From Papio anubis (lineage: Eukaryota > Chordata > Mammalia > Primates > Cercopithecidae): a DNA stretch of 64,000 nucleotides. The stretch spans positions 171,538,037-171,602,036 of the forward strand of contig NC_044979.1 in the NCBI RefSeq assembly GCF_008728515.1, given 5' to 3'. The notes beneath the pieces were generated by a model. The model was not told where the DNA came from and searched no databases. It worked only from the letters and a program-made list of their open reading frames with translations. The first letter of the stretch is position 1. Every line of letters begins with the position of its first letter. The position numbers and the translations under genes are program-made. Positions 27,101-35,029 of the stretch are shown one piece after another.

Positions 27101-30100
27101 AAATCGTGCATTAGAGATCTTTAAAACAGGATCAGAAGAACGAAAAGAAACCTTGGAGGTCATCATTTACTTCCTCATTTTGTAGAGGAGGAAACTGAAG
27201 GCAAGGGTATGAGGGGGTCTCGGGTTGGGGCCCCCAGGCAGCTGAAGGCAACTCTGGCCCAAACCTGAGGCCTCATCCTCCCTTAGCTCTGGTTTCTACC
27301 TGCTGCACCACAACTGCCTCACAAACAGCAGCAGCTGCCTCAGCACACTTTAAACGTGATCTGACATGTAATGTGTTGTGGCAGAGATTGCTAGTTGCCT
27401 ATCCCAACACGCCTTCTCACCCCGTCCTCACTAACAGAATCCTACTTAGAGGGCACGTGGCTGGAGAAAGGCCAGCACAGCTCTCCTCCCTTGCAGCTGG
27501 CTAGGGCTGTGTACCTGATCACCGGTCAAGGACAGAGGGACTGGAATTTCCTTAAAGGGAGGAAGCCTGCCCTTCCTCACCCCCTTGCTCTCTCCTGCTG
27601 CCCAAGTTCCAAGACCTGCACCCTGACCTGAGGGTGCAGTTCCCTTAAGGACATGAGAGAGCTGGAAGGAGTTGGGGCCTCCACGGACCATGGGACTGCC
27701 CCACCAGCTCGGGTCAGCCTACTTCAAGCTTGTTTCTATGAGTGAGAAAAAAATAAATTTCCATGCTGCTTAAGCACCTCAACTTTGGGCTTGTCTTTCA
27801 TTGCAACAAACTTAATCCTAGTTGATAGAACCATATTCAAACATATCTATTAGGTAAGTAAGAAATGACTGTATGTCTGAAATTTTTTTAATCCACTTCA
27901 TTTGAACCACAAAAACAAAGCAGCAAAATCTACACTGGGTTTCAAGGATCAAAGGAAAATTCTCACCTGCAAGGATGTTTGGCTCATCAGCCCTCTTCCT
28001 GTACCTAGGAAAGCAAAGACACAAAGAGTAAATCCTACTACACCTTCGAGGCCCTAGACATATCATTATGAAAAAAAAAAAAAATGTGAACTTCAAAATT
28101 ACACAAGGCTGAAGCTGGATGTGTCTCAGTCTTTGATTCCAAGGAGAAACAGGGAGTCAGAAAGCTATTCCAGAAAATGTCTTGACCTCCAGTGAGTTAT
28201 AATCCTTGAAGGGCAAAGTCAGCTTCAGAGGTGAGACCTAAAGACCACCGTGGACTTGATACAGACCTACTCCTGGCCTCTTGCAGAAAGCTTTGGCTGG
28301 ACTCTCTCCCCTGGGGCCTACTGGCCAATAAGGTGCTATTCCCAATGCCCAGCCAACCTCTGAGGCTAGAGCCCCAGGCCACTTATCCCCATTACCAGAC
28401 TCCGCTCTCCGGAGGAAAAACCTTGAGACCCCTTTGATTGGCTGGCTGGCCAGTAAACCCCACTTAAGTCCCCACAAAGCCTGCAGACATCCTCCCCTCT
28501 CTGATCAGGTAACCCATGAGATGGGCTCTCCATGACCTGGTGAGCTCAGCTGGGTAGGTCAGCTCCAGCGGGTGCCTGTGAGCCAAGGCTCCAGCTGGAG
28601 CACAGTCACCACAGTAACCTCAGCAGCTGCATTAATACCCCACCAGCTTCCAGAAGTTTCTCCCTCCATGCCTAAGCTTCTGCTCCTGGAGCAGTCAGAC
28701 GAACATTGAAAGGATGCTCAGATGACAGCTTTTCTGGCAGGCATAGGTATTACATGATCATAAGAGGCCTAGAGCATTAACGTCTCCAATTCATCATTCC
28801 TCACCTTTCCTCTCTTAGCTGGGAGGGAAAATAATTCAGCCAAGTCAATGCAGGACTACTGGGAGCTCCTGGCTCACAGTGGGAACTCCTGCCTCAAGTC
28901 TTCATCAGTTTCCCGCAACTTGGATTTGATGCTCCTGGTTCATGGTGGGAATTCCTGCCTCAAGTCTTCCATCAGTTTCCTGGCAGGTTGGATTTGATGC
29001 TCCCGGTTCATGGTGGGAATTCCTGCCTCAAGTCCTCTATGGGTTTCCCAGCAAGTTGGATTTGATGAGTCCCAATTCATCTCCCCTCCCAGGAGGATAC
29101 TGTCTGCTCACACAGCTGGTTCTAGTGCTGATAGCGTATTTCGTTGATTTCGTGTACCGCATTGTGGAGTTAATCACCCCTGTGCGCCAGAACTCCTCCT
29201 AGAATCAATTACTAACGGGAAGATTTTCTTCTGCGTGGTTATCCTTCCAAAACCTTACGTGCTAATCTAAGTGGAAATTCTCTCCAAACATACATGTGAA
29301 CAAAAGCTGGCCTATGGAATACATCTAGAAGAGCCTTTACCTATATTTACATGATAGTGTTTAATATCAAAAAACACATAGTAATCTACACTTACTTTCA
29401 TTTTCATATTGCATATATTAGGCAAAGTAGAAGTGGCCATTAGGAGCTCGTAAGAGTAAAGCTTATTACAAATGTCTCAAAGCCTCAAAATTTCCACTAT
29501 CATCAATCTACATGGGAGGCCCTGACCTGGCTAGCGCTTTTGGTGGTGAAAGGAAATGCTGGGGTCAGTTTCCAAGGCAGAAAAGAAGAGTCAGTCTAAA
29601 GATGGAATCCTGCTTAGGAGATTTCCTATGCCCCTCCACAAACTAAGATGAATTCCCCAGAGTTCATACATTTTGACTGAAGCCCAAAAATGTTACCTCC
29701 TATCATACACTGATTAGGAGCTAAAAACTATATGAAGCACTTACAGAAGGTTCCTTGTCCCCAGAACTGTAAGCACTGGGCTCAGGTCACTGCCAAGCCA
29801 CTGTGCTTTTGCACCTGCATCGCCTGAAATCTGGGGCTGGGGCCAGGGCAAGTTGTTCTCACTTTTAAAAATAGGAACTCTTTACTGCTCCAAATTACAA
29901 ACAGATGACCTATTCTCAGGTATTCCATCTAAACCATCTGCTGATTCCTGCTTGATGATTTTAAACCCATCCTTCTTAGGGCAAATGACACCTGAGATGT
30001 GGGCAGGCCTTAGACACGGCAAGTCTACCTCTGACACTACTGACTCTCTTGATCATCTGGGGAAGAACTCTGTTCAGTATAATCTAAGAGTGTGGCTTTT

Positions 30101-33006
30101 ACTGACCATCTTTGACACAGAAAAACAGAAAGGCAACCATTATGTTAGAGGCTGACAATATGGTTCATGACCATCAACTAGAAGGGGCCCTAAGAGAAAA
30201 TGGCTCAAATCAAGCATTTTCGTTCAAAGTCATGATGTGTAACTGACTCATGGAAAACAACTTTACACACATCACCTCACTCAGCAAGGGGCACAAGTGG
30301 GAAATCATTTGCCTTGGTGTGGGGTATATGAGGAAGTTAATTTGCTCAAAGTTCAATTACCTAACGGGTACTTGAGTAATAATTCTGATGGACAATGGAA
30401 GCATTGTGTGGCATATGCCTTAACTTTTCTGTAAGGTGCAGCCTGCCCTGTGATGTAGAACTTTGGGGCCCTAATTGCACCACTATCTCTGTGCTGCAGC
30501 AGACTCCAAATCCTTGTAAAGAGCATCTTGGTCCTCCCTGTGGTTATCTCCTGCCCACCTGTGGGAAGAGTGGAGTGGCCATGTATGCAGGCACACACCC
30601 AGAGCAAGCTGCCCAACTTCTGTGAGAGAATGTTCCAGAAGAAAGTGGTTTTTGGTTTTTGTTAGTTTTTTGAGACAAGGTCTCACTCTATCGCCCAAGC
30701 TGGAGTGCAGGGGCACGATCATGGCTCTCTGCAGCCTCAACCTCCCAGGCTCAAGCAATCCTCCCGCCTAAGCCTCTAGAGTAGCTGGGACTACAGGGCA
30801 CACCACCGCGCCTGGCTAACTTTTGGACTTTTAGTAGAGATAGGATTTCGTCATTTTGGCCAGGATGGTCTCAAACCCCCAAGCTCAAGTGATCTGCCTG
30901 CCTCAGCCTCCCAAAGTGCTGGGATTACAGACATGAGCCACTGCGCCTGGCAAAATGTTAACCTAACCTCCCTAATAAGCACAAGTTTCAGAAGAGAATG
31001 TCATTCTACCTCAGCTCAGTGCTGAAGCCTACAGCTCTGCAATTAACTGGCCACACAGAGGGGGGTCCTCCTCCAACCCAAGGGGAGCACATGCAAACCA
31101 GCTGAGGGACAGTATCTGCTGAGGTCCACTTGCAAGAGTGGCCCCTGCTGTCTACCTGGCTCTCGCGTGGGAAAGGGCAGGACAGCTGAAGGCTAGATCT
31201 TACCTGGAAAACAAGCAGGCACTAAGTGTGAATCTTGAAACTTCCTAGCTTTCAGCCACTTCCTTAGCTCTATAAATTCAGACTTGTGGCTCTCATTCAC
31301 TATCAGGCAAGGAGAGAACAAATGGTGATTAAAACCACTATATAATCAGATTACCATTTTTAAAAGAACATGTCTGATGAAATGTGTCAGACAGACTTGC
31401 ACAATAGTAAGAACTGGTGTATCTAAACATAGAAAAGGTACAATAAAAACACAGTATTGGCCAGGCACAGTGGCTCCCATCTGTATTCCCAGCATTTGGG
31501 AGACGAAGGCGGGAGGGTTGCTTGAGGCCAGGAGTTTGAGACCAGCCTGGCCAACATAGAAAGACCCCACCTCTTAAGAAAAAAAAAATACGGTATTGTA
31601 ATCTAATAGGACCACCACTGTACATGTGATCCATCAACCAAAACATCCTTATGCAACATATGACTATATTCATTCAATGTAATCCTAATCAAAATTCAAG
31701 CAGGCTTTCGTACAGGAATTAACAAGCTGATCCCAAAACTCATATGGAAATGCGAAAAGCCTCGAATAGCCACGATGTCTTTGAAAGATTGATTTTAAAA
31801 CTTATTCTAAAGCTACAGTAATCAAATTACTGTGATATTGTCAAGACAGACAAATAGGTCAATGGAACAGGACAGAAAACTGGAAGAGGCCCACATGTAA
31901 ATGAACAACTGATTTCTGACAAAGTGTGAAGGCAAATCAGTGGAAAAAGGTAGTTTTTCAATAAATGATGATCCAACAACTGGATCTCCGTAAGAGAAAA
32001 AAAAAGTGAACTTATCCATATCTTGTACCATATTCAGTTGGATTTACATAGGACTTTCCAGATGGCCACTTTTATATTGAACAAGATACAGTATCTTCTT
32101 CAGACAAGGTTACCCCGAATTTGAAGTGATAAATTTACATCCAAACACTGATATCCTACAGGTGGCTGAAGGTCAAGACCAGAAAAAGAAACTTGGGAGT
32201 CACCCCCAGAGAAGACAGTTGAAACAATGAGTTAGATATCTTCACATTCCCACCAGGATCTAAAAGAATACAATGGCACCATTAAAAAGAGTGTTATTTA
32301 AGAAATATTCTCTTTGGGTTGGGCACAGTGACTCATGCCTGTAATCCCAGTGCTTTGGGAGGCCGAGGCAGGAGGACCACTTGAGCCCAGGAGTTCAAGA
32401 CTGGCCTGGGCAACATAGTGAGACCCTGTTGCTAAAACTAATTTAAAAAAAACATTAGCCGGATGGAGTGGCATGTACCTGTAGTCCGAGGTACTTGGGA
32501 GGCTGAAGCAGGAGGGAGGCTAAGGCAGGAGATCACTTGAGCCTGGCAGTTCAAGGCTGTAGAGAGCCATGATCACGCCACTGCACTCCAATCTGGGTAA
32601 CAGACTGTACCTTGTCTCCAAAAAAAAAAGAAAAGAAAAAAGAAAGATTCTCTTTGAACACTGTGTGCCTTTGAGAAAAGCTATGTGTTAGGCCGAGCAT
32701 GGTGGCTCATGCCTGTAGTCCCAGCAACTTGGGAGGCTGAGGCAAGAGAATCACTTGAACCTGGGAAGTGGAGGTTACAGTGAGCCAAGATCACGCCACT
32801 GCACTCCAGCGTGGGCAACAGAGCAAGAATCCGTCTCAGAAAAAAAAGAAAGAAAGAAAAGCTACGTATGAACAAACAAGCAATCACAAAAGGATTTCTT
32901 TTTTCATCACTGTCACTAAAACAAAAACTGTACCTCCTCTTGGTTCAGAACTTCTGCAGAGTTTTCGTCTTCTGATCCGGCTTGTTCTCCCTTTTCCTTT
33001 CCACAT
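11972..33006 (-). CDS. SETD4: SETD4, SET-domain lysine methyltransferase, complete spliced CDS (440 aa)
   Basis: Joining ten minus-strand exons (33006-32934, 31299-31204, 28004-27967, 23849-23761, 21606-21177, 19537-19363, 17460-17379, 16518-16438, 14138-14015, 12106-11972) gives 440 codons and a stop with no frame error, the length I recall for human SETD4. Every junction has GT/AG. The SET domain is split by a long insert, as in Rubisco-LSMT-like SETs: the glycine motif GTGRGL is at residues 57-62, the AdoMet-binding NHS at 236-238 and the ICYG tyrosine at 272. The C-terminal third is the helical substrate-binding domain. Family knowledge: a protein lysine methyltransferase linked to histone H4K20/H3K4 methylation and cell quiescence. 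The N-terminus is basic (RRRK near residues 12-15). The gene looks intact. The start is the first ATG of the exon whose downstream residues match the family. Confidence 0.95.
12130..12500 (-). mobile_element. L1M 3'-end fragment
   Basis: The reverse complement of the old L1 3' UTR: CAGTATTTGTCCTTTTGTGT and TATTTCATTTCCATAATGTC are diagnostic. The left part carries three short TTTAAGTGTACGGTT repeats. Confidence 0.75.
12640..13190 (+). mobile_element. L1 3'-end fragment
   Basis: Contains AACAACATGGATGAACCTGG and GCATGATCTCACTATATGTG, conserved in the L1 ORF2/3' UTR junction region. No long frame. It is inverted relative to the adjacent L1M piece. Confidence 0.75.
13201..13525 (+). mobile_element. 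Alu
   Basis: Dimeric Alu ending in a mixed A-rich tail. Confidence 0.93.
13557..13875 (+). mobile_element. Alu with duplicated 5' head
   Basis: The first 19 bases occur twice (13557-13575 and 13576-13594), then one otherwise normal Alu body follows. Confidence 0.92.
14015..14138 (-). CDS. SETD4: SETD4 coding exon 9
   Basis: This 124-nt exon encodes TCWKKVLLGEVISDTNEKTS through FMEETNAMLQK. It has a CTAG acceptor and an AAAAG/GTATGT donor. Confidence 0.95.
14139..16437. other. SETD4 intron between coding exons 8 and 9
   Basis: Largely Alu-free. Apart from a MIR piece no feature is recognised. A 177-codon plus-strand frame at 15620-16153 has no known similarity. Confidence 0.45.
15040..15180 (+). 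mobile_element. MIR fragment
   Basis: CATTATCTAATTTAATCTTC and ATTATCCCCATGCCAGGG are MIR-like phrases. Confidence 0.5.
16438..16518 (-). CDS. SETD4: SETD4 coding exon 8
   Basis: This 81-nt exon encodes NLTFGWDGPSWRLLTALKLL and CLEAEK. It has a TTCAG acceptor and an ATT/GTAAGT donor. Confidence 0.94.
17379..17460 (-). CDS. SETD4: SETD4 coding exon 7
   Basis: This 82-nt exon encodes ILVKYLPSRDKQMDKKISIL and KDHGYI, the start of the C-terminal substrate-binding domain. It has an ATAG acceptor and a GA/GTAAGT donor, and is in phase with both neighbours. Confidence 0.94.
18389..18544 (+). mobile_element. Alu monomer (FLAM-like)
   Basis: A single left-arm-like unit with an (AAT)n-type tail, next to a full Alu. 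Confidence 0.8.
18547..18838 (+). mobile_element. Alu
   Basis: Full dimeric Alu ending in CTGACTCAAAAATAC. Confidence 0.92.
19363..19537 (-). CDS. SETD4: SETD4 coding exon 6
   Basis: This 175-nt exon encodes VKAAFNEETHSYEIRTTSRW through VYVSR. It includes FICYGPHDN, whose tyrosine (residue 272) is the SET-domain catalytic-site tyrosine, and the end of the SET fold. It has a CTAG acceptor and an AGAG/GTGGGA donor. Confidence 0.95.
19538..21176. other. SETD4 intron between coding exons 5 and 6
   Basis: Alu-free, with an L2 piece at 20635-20830. Nothing else recognised. Confidence 0.45.
20635..20830 (+). mobile_element. L2-type fragment
   Basis: TTTACTGAACACCTGCTATG and GTGCCAGGCCCTGCCATG match L2 LINE 3' sequence. 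Confidence 0.6.
21177..21606 (-). CDS. SETD4: SETD4 coding exon 5 (large SET exon)
   Basis: This 430-nt exon carries 143 codons plus a split Gln. It runs from WKPPPSPLLALCTFLVSEK to the SET core motif DLLNHSPHVQ, whose NHS (residues 236-238) contacts AdoMet. Cysteines lie in the TCPVCLEPE region. It has a CAAAG acceptor and a CCAG/GTGAGA donor. Confidence 0.97.
22010..22222. mobile_element. Non-autonomous hAT-type DNA transposon (MER family), diverged
   Basis: GACCTGCACCATCCGATACA at the left and GAAAGCTCTGTTGGAAGGC at the right resemble the element at 42180-42420. It lies in a SETD4 intron. Confidence 0.45.
22573..22885 (+). mobile_element. Alu
   Basis: Diverged dimeric Alu with a long A-rich tail, in the SETD4 intron between coding exons 4 and 5. 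Confidence 0.92.
23333..23605 (+). mobile_element. Chimeric Alu with foreign 3' segment
   Basis: A normal Alu 5' part (23333-23492) stops at GGCATGGTGGCGG and is followed by about 115 bp of CpG-rich, purine-ending sequence. Direct repeats ACAAACTTTC (23322-23331 and 23606-23615) enclose the whole unit. No poly-A tail remains. Confidence 0.85.
23761..23849 (-). CDS. SETD4: SETD4 coding exon 4
   Basis: This 89-nt exon encodes EGQMIISLPESCLL through RSYLGAYIT plus two bases, with a CCAG acceptor and a CA/GTAAGT donor. It lies 155 bp from the anomalous Alu chimera that ends at 23605. Confidence 0.94.
24139..24330 (-). mobile_element. Alu, truncated
   Basis: Inverted Alu ending at GGGTTTCACC. 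The right third of the consensus is missing. Confidence 0.9.
24387..25358 (+). mobile_element. Solo LTR5-type LTR of HML-2 (HERV-K) in SETD4 intron
   Basis: A 972-bp LTR that starts TGTGGGGAAAAGAAAGAGAG and ends CCCCTTCA, closely resembling LTR5. It is flanked by 5-bp direct repeats GAAAC (24382-24386 and 25359-25363). No internal gag/pol/env sequence lies between, so it is a solo LTR left by recombination. It is antisense to SETD4, between coding exons 3 and 4. An AATAAA lies near 25180. Confidence 0.93.
25657..25962 (+). mobile_element. Alu
   Basis: Alu flanked by AAAAATCTCAGCCAA on both sides. Confidence 0.95.
26330..26440 (+). mobile_element. Possible old L1 3' terminus
   Basis: AAATGGTTAAGATGTTAAGT and ACATATATTTTACCACAATT followed by A-rich sequence resemble ancient L1M 3' ends. 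Confidence 0.4.
26662..26956 (+). mobile_element. Alu
   Basis: Alu flanked by AAAATTAC-type repeats. Confidence 0.93.
27967..28004 (-). CDS. SETD4: SETD4 coding exon 3 (38-nt microexon)
   Basis: A very short exon encoding GTGRGLMSQTSLQ, the glycine-rich AdoMet-binding turn of the SET domain. It has a CTAG acceptor and a CAG/GTGAGA donor. It completes one codon with the last base of the previous exon and ends in phase 0. Confidence 0.93.
28868..29069 (+). repeat. Three-copy 67-bp minisatellite in SETD4 intron
   Basis: Three units, near 28868, 28934 and 29002, share GTGGGAATTCCTGCCTCAAG and TTGGATTTGATG. Units 2 and 3 are the most alike. Confidence 0.9.
29070..30642. other. SETD4 intron between coding exons 2 and 3, single-copy part
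   Basis: No exon or repeat family recognised beyond the adjoining minisatellite. Confidence 0.4.
30643..30951 (-). mobile_element. Alu
   Basis: Inverted Alu ending ACTGCGCCTGGC. Confidence 0.93.
31204..31299 (-). CDS. SETD4: SETD4 coding exon 2
   Basis: This 96-nt exon encodes VNESHKSEFIELRKWLKA and onward to ACFP, the start of the SET N-terminal part. It has an ATAG acceptor and a CCAG/GTAAGA donor, and is in phase with both neighbours. Confidence 0.93.
31459..31586 (+). mobile_element. Alu monomer (FLAM-like)
   Basis: A single left arm with an A-rich tail and near-identical flanks ACAGTATTG / ACGGTATTG. Confidence 0.88.
31650..32270 (+). mobile_element. L1 ORF2 3' fragment
   Basis: Sequence matches the late ORF2 region, for example CTAAAGCTACAGTAATCAAA and GACAAATAGGTCAATGGAAC. 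Interrupted by stops, so inactive. Sits in a SETD4 intron, antisense to it. Confidence 0.75.
32318..32640 (+). mobile_element. Alu (old)
   Basis: Flanks ATTCTCTTTG repeat on both sides. A small duplication GGGAGGCTGAAGCAGGAGG / GAGGCTAAGGCAGG lies inside. Confidence 0.93.
32690..32860 (+). mobile_element. Alu with internal deletion
   Basis: A short element combining the 5' head and the right arm, flanked by AAAAGCTATGT / AAAAGCTACGT. Confidence 0.88.
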
Positions 33007-33029
33007 GCTAAAACTGTAGTTTCTTCTTT
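32934..33029 (-). CDS. SETD4: SETD4 first coding exon (coding part 32934-33006)
   Basis: The ATG is the complement of 33004-33006 and opens a basic peptide, MWKGKGRTSRIRRRKL. The exon contributes 24 codons plus one base and ends at a GTACAG donor. A likely acceptor (TTTCAG) puts the exon start near 33029, leaving about 23 bases of 5' UTR. A purine at -3 supports initiation. Confidence 0.9.
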
Positions 33030-33316
33030 CTGAAACACAATTCTCTTTTTTCAAAAAGGATAAAACTGTAATTTCTGTGGAAATGCTCAATCTAAAATAA
33101 AAAACATTTCTTTTACTTTCCAGTTATATGATAATCACTGTTCTTTGTACCTTTAAGTATACAAATGTATATTTTGGTAAACTGTTTCTCTCAAGTGTTT
33201 TTGTAAATGAAAGGTTTATACTGTAAGCTAAATCATGATCCCTACAGTTACAGAATTCCCATTATTATCAGTCCCTCTAAAACAGTTTTATCTTGCAGAC
33301 CTAGTGACTACAGCTT

Positions 33317-33530
33317 AATCTACTAAAAATACAAAAAATAGCTGGGCGTGGTGGCACACGCCTGTAATCCCAGCTACTTGGGAGGCTGAGGCAGGAGAAT
33401 CGCCTGAACCCGGGAGGTGGAGGTTGCAGTGAGCTGAGATCGCGCTACTGCACTCCAGCCTGGGCGACAGAGCGAGGCTCCGTCTCAAAAAATAAATGCA
33501 AAAATAAAAATAAAAATAAAAACAAAATAA
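33317..33530 (+). mobile_element. Alu, 5'-truncated
   Basis: Starts at TACTAAAAATACAAAAAATA and ends in an (AAAAT)n tail. Confidence 0.9.
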
Positions 33531-33836
33531 GGGCCGGGCATGGTGGCTCATGCCTGTAAACCCAGCACTTTGGGAGCCCGAGGCGGGCTGAGGTCAGGAG
33601 TTCGAGCCCAGCCTGGCAAACATGGTGAAACCCCGTCTCTACTAAAAATACAAAAATTAGCCGGGACTGGTGGCAGGCACCTGTAATACCAGCTACTCGG
33701 GAGGCTGAGGCAGGAGAATCGCTTGAACTCAGGAGGCGGAGGTTGCAGCCAGACGAGATCACGCCACTGCACTCCAGCCTGGGCGACAGAGCGAGACTCT
33801 GTTACAGAAAAAAATAAATAAATAAAAATAAAATAA
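33531..33836 (+). mobile_element. Alu
   Basis: A full Alu directly follows the truncated one. AATCTACT lies left of the pair and again at its right end. Confidence 0.93.
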
Positions 33837-33839
33837 ATC

Positions 33840-34379
33840 TACTTCTAAAATATACGGGGATAGAAATGAGTAAGAGACAAGAACTCCAGGCGGTATTAAT
33901 AGCGCACTTGGGCAGTATAAGGTTCATTATTTGACCTAACGAAAGTCGGCTAGTCCAGCTCCAGAGGCAAGCGCGGCTGGTTCGGTCCGGGTCCCAGCGC
34001 TCAGTCCAGAGACCGCGCCGGAAAGTGTTTCCAAGACTCCCGGGCACCGCGCGAGCTGTCCACCCGCACCCTGCTGAGGACCACGAGGACACCGGCGACC
34101 GCCACAGACACAGGCACCCCACAGTCCTGAAACTCTAGCCGTGAGGCCGCCCTACGGTCCCACACACACCGCTCCCGCCGCCACAGTACAGCCAGGCGGG
34201 CATCGGACCCCAGGCCTCAGGCCTCTTAGCGTTACGCAGGGCGCCGGAGCAATACGCGCTATGTGAACGACTCCACACGATGAGAGGTTACTACAGCGCA
34301 CACGATAACGTCCGCCCTGGAGGAGACCTGCGACCTGAACTCAGTTCTTTTTACGCTGATGAATGAAAGACTAACTCAC
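33840..34379. other. SETD4 intron 1 / CpG-rich shoulder
   Basis: Mostly single-copy sequence with clustered CpG from about 33940 to 34340, continuing the promoter island. No coding exon is recognised. An open minus-strand frame here is best read as a by-product of high GC. Confidence 0.5.
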
Positions 34380-34490
34380 CCGCGAGACTTTGCTCCCGTT
34401 ACCCGGGCAACTGGAGGCCCGACCCGGAAGTCCTACCAGCTCAGCTAGGCGCCAGCGGCCGTTTCCAAGATGGCGGCTGCAGTGGGCGGG
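34380..34490 (-). other. SETD4: SETD4 non-coding first exon (approximate)
   Basis: A strong minus-strand splice donor, GCGG/GTGAGTTAG, has its last exonic base at 34380. It sits at the CpG-rich promoter about 1.35 kb upstream of the first coding exon. The 5' limit is not visible and is placed only approximately from the promoter motifs. Confidence 0.6.
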
Positions 34491-34720
34491 CCCAAGGCAC
34501 GTGGAAACGCCAAACGGCCCCAAGTGAACAAAAGTTAAAGGAACGGGCCAAAGCTGCAGAGAGAGAGGCTGAAGGTCGTCGCGCCCGCCTGGTGTCCTTA
34601 AGCAATCCAAGTCCTCAGTCTCCCGGGTCGGCCCCTTCCGCCACGGGCGGCAGCTTCCGGCTCGCGCATGCGCAGTGTCCGCGGACTCGCCGCCAATGCC
34701 CAATAGTCTGGGACGAGGTC
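34380..34720 (-). promoter_or_regulatory. SETD4 CpG-island promoter
   Basis: A CpG-rich, repeat-free block with no TATA box. It holds an ETS-type CCGGAAGT (about 34423), a YY1-type AAGATGGCGGC (about 34467), a GC box GGGCGGG (about 34484) and an NRF1-type GCGCATGCGCA (about 34665). These are typical of a housekeeping promoter. The YY1 motif reads on the plus strand, so divergent transcription is possible. Motif matches are by eye. Confidence 0.75.
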
Positions 34721-35029
34721 GGCACCCCTACACCCCCATAAGCCCTACGTCGAGTCTGGGGTCAGAAAACCCAGTAACCTGGAATTTAGGCAAGAAATGT
34801 ATAATTTAAAAGTAAGTAGGCCTCCCGAGTGCTTTATGAAATGTCGCTAGAACTCTTGGCTGTACAATTTGCCTGCTTTGCAGCTAGGGAAAATCTAGGA
34901 CACATGGAGTTAAATGCTGGGCTAAGCCAGACCTTATCTGCATTTCTGTCTAGGTCCTAGGCTCTACACCTAGCACATCATTAAAATCCCACTTACCAGG
35001 GTTCTCAACAAAGGTAAAGGTTGCTAAAA

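Noticed and set aside
34371..34703. 110-codon minus-strand frame over the SETD4 promoter
   Set aside because: CpG-island sequence with few stops. It overlaps the non-coding first exon and has no family similarity.
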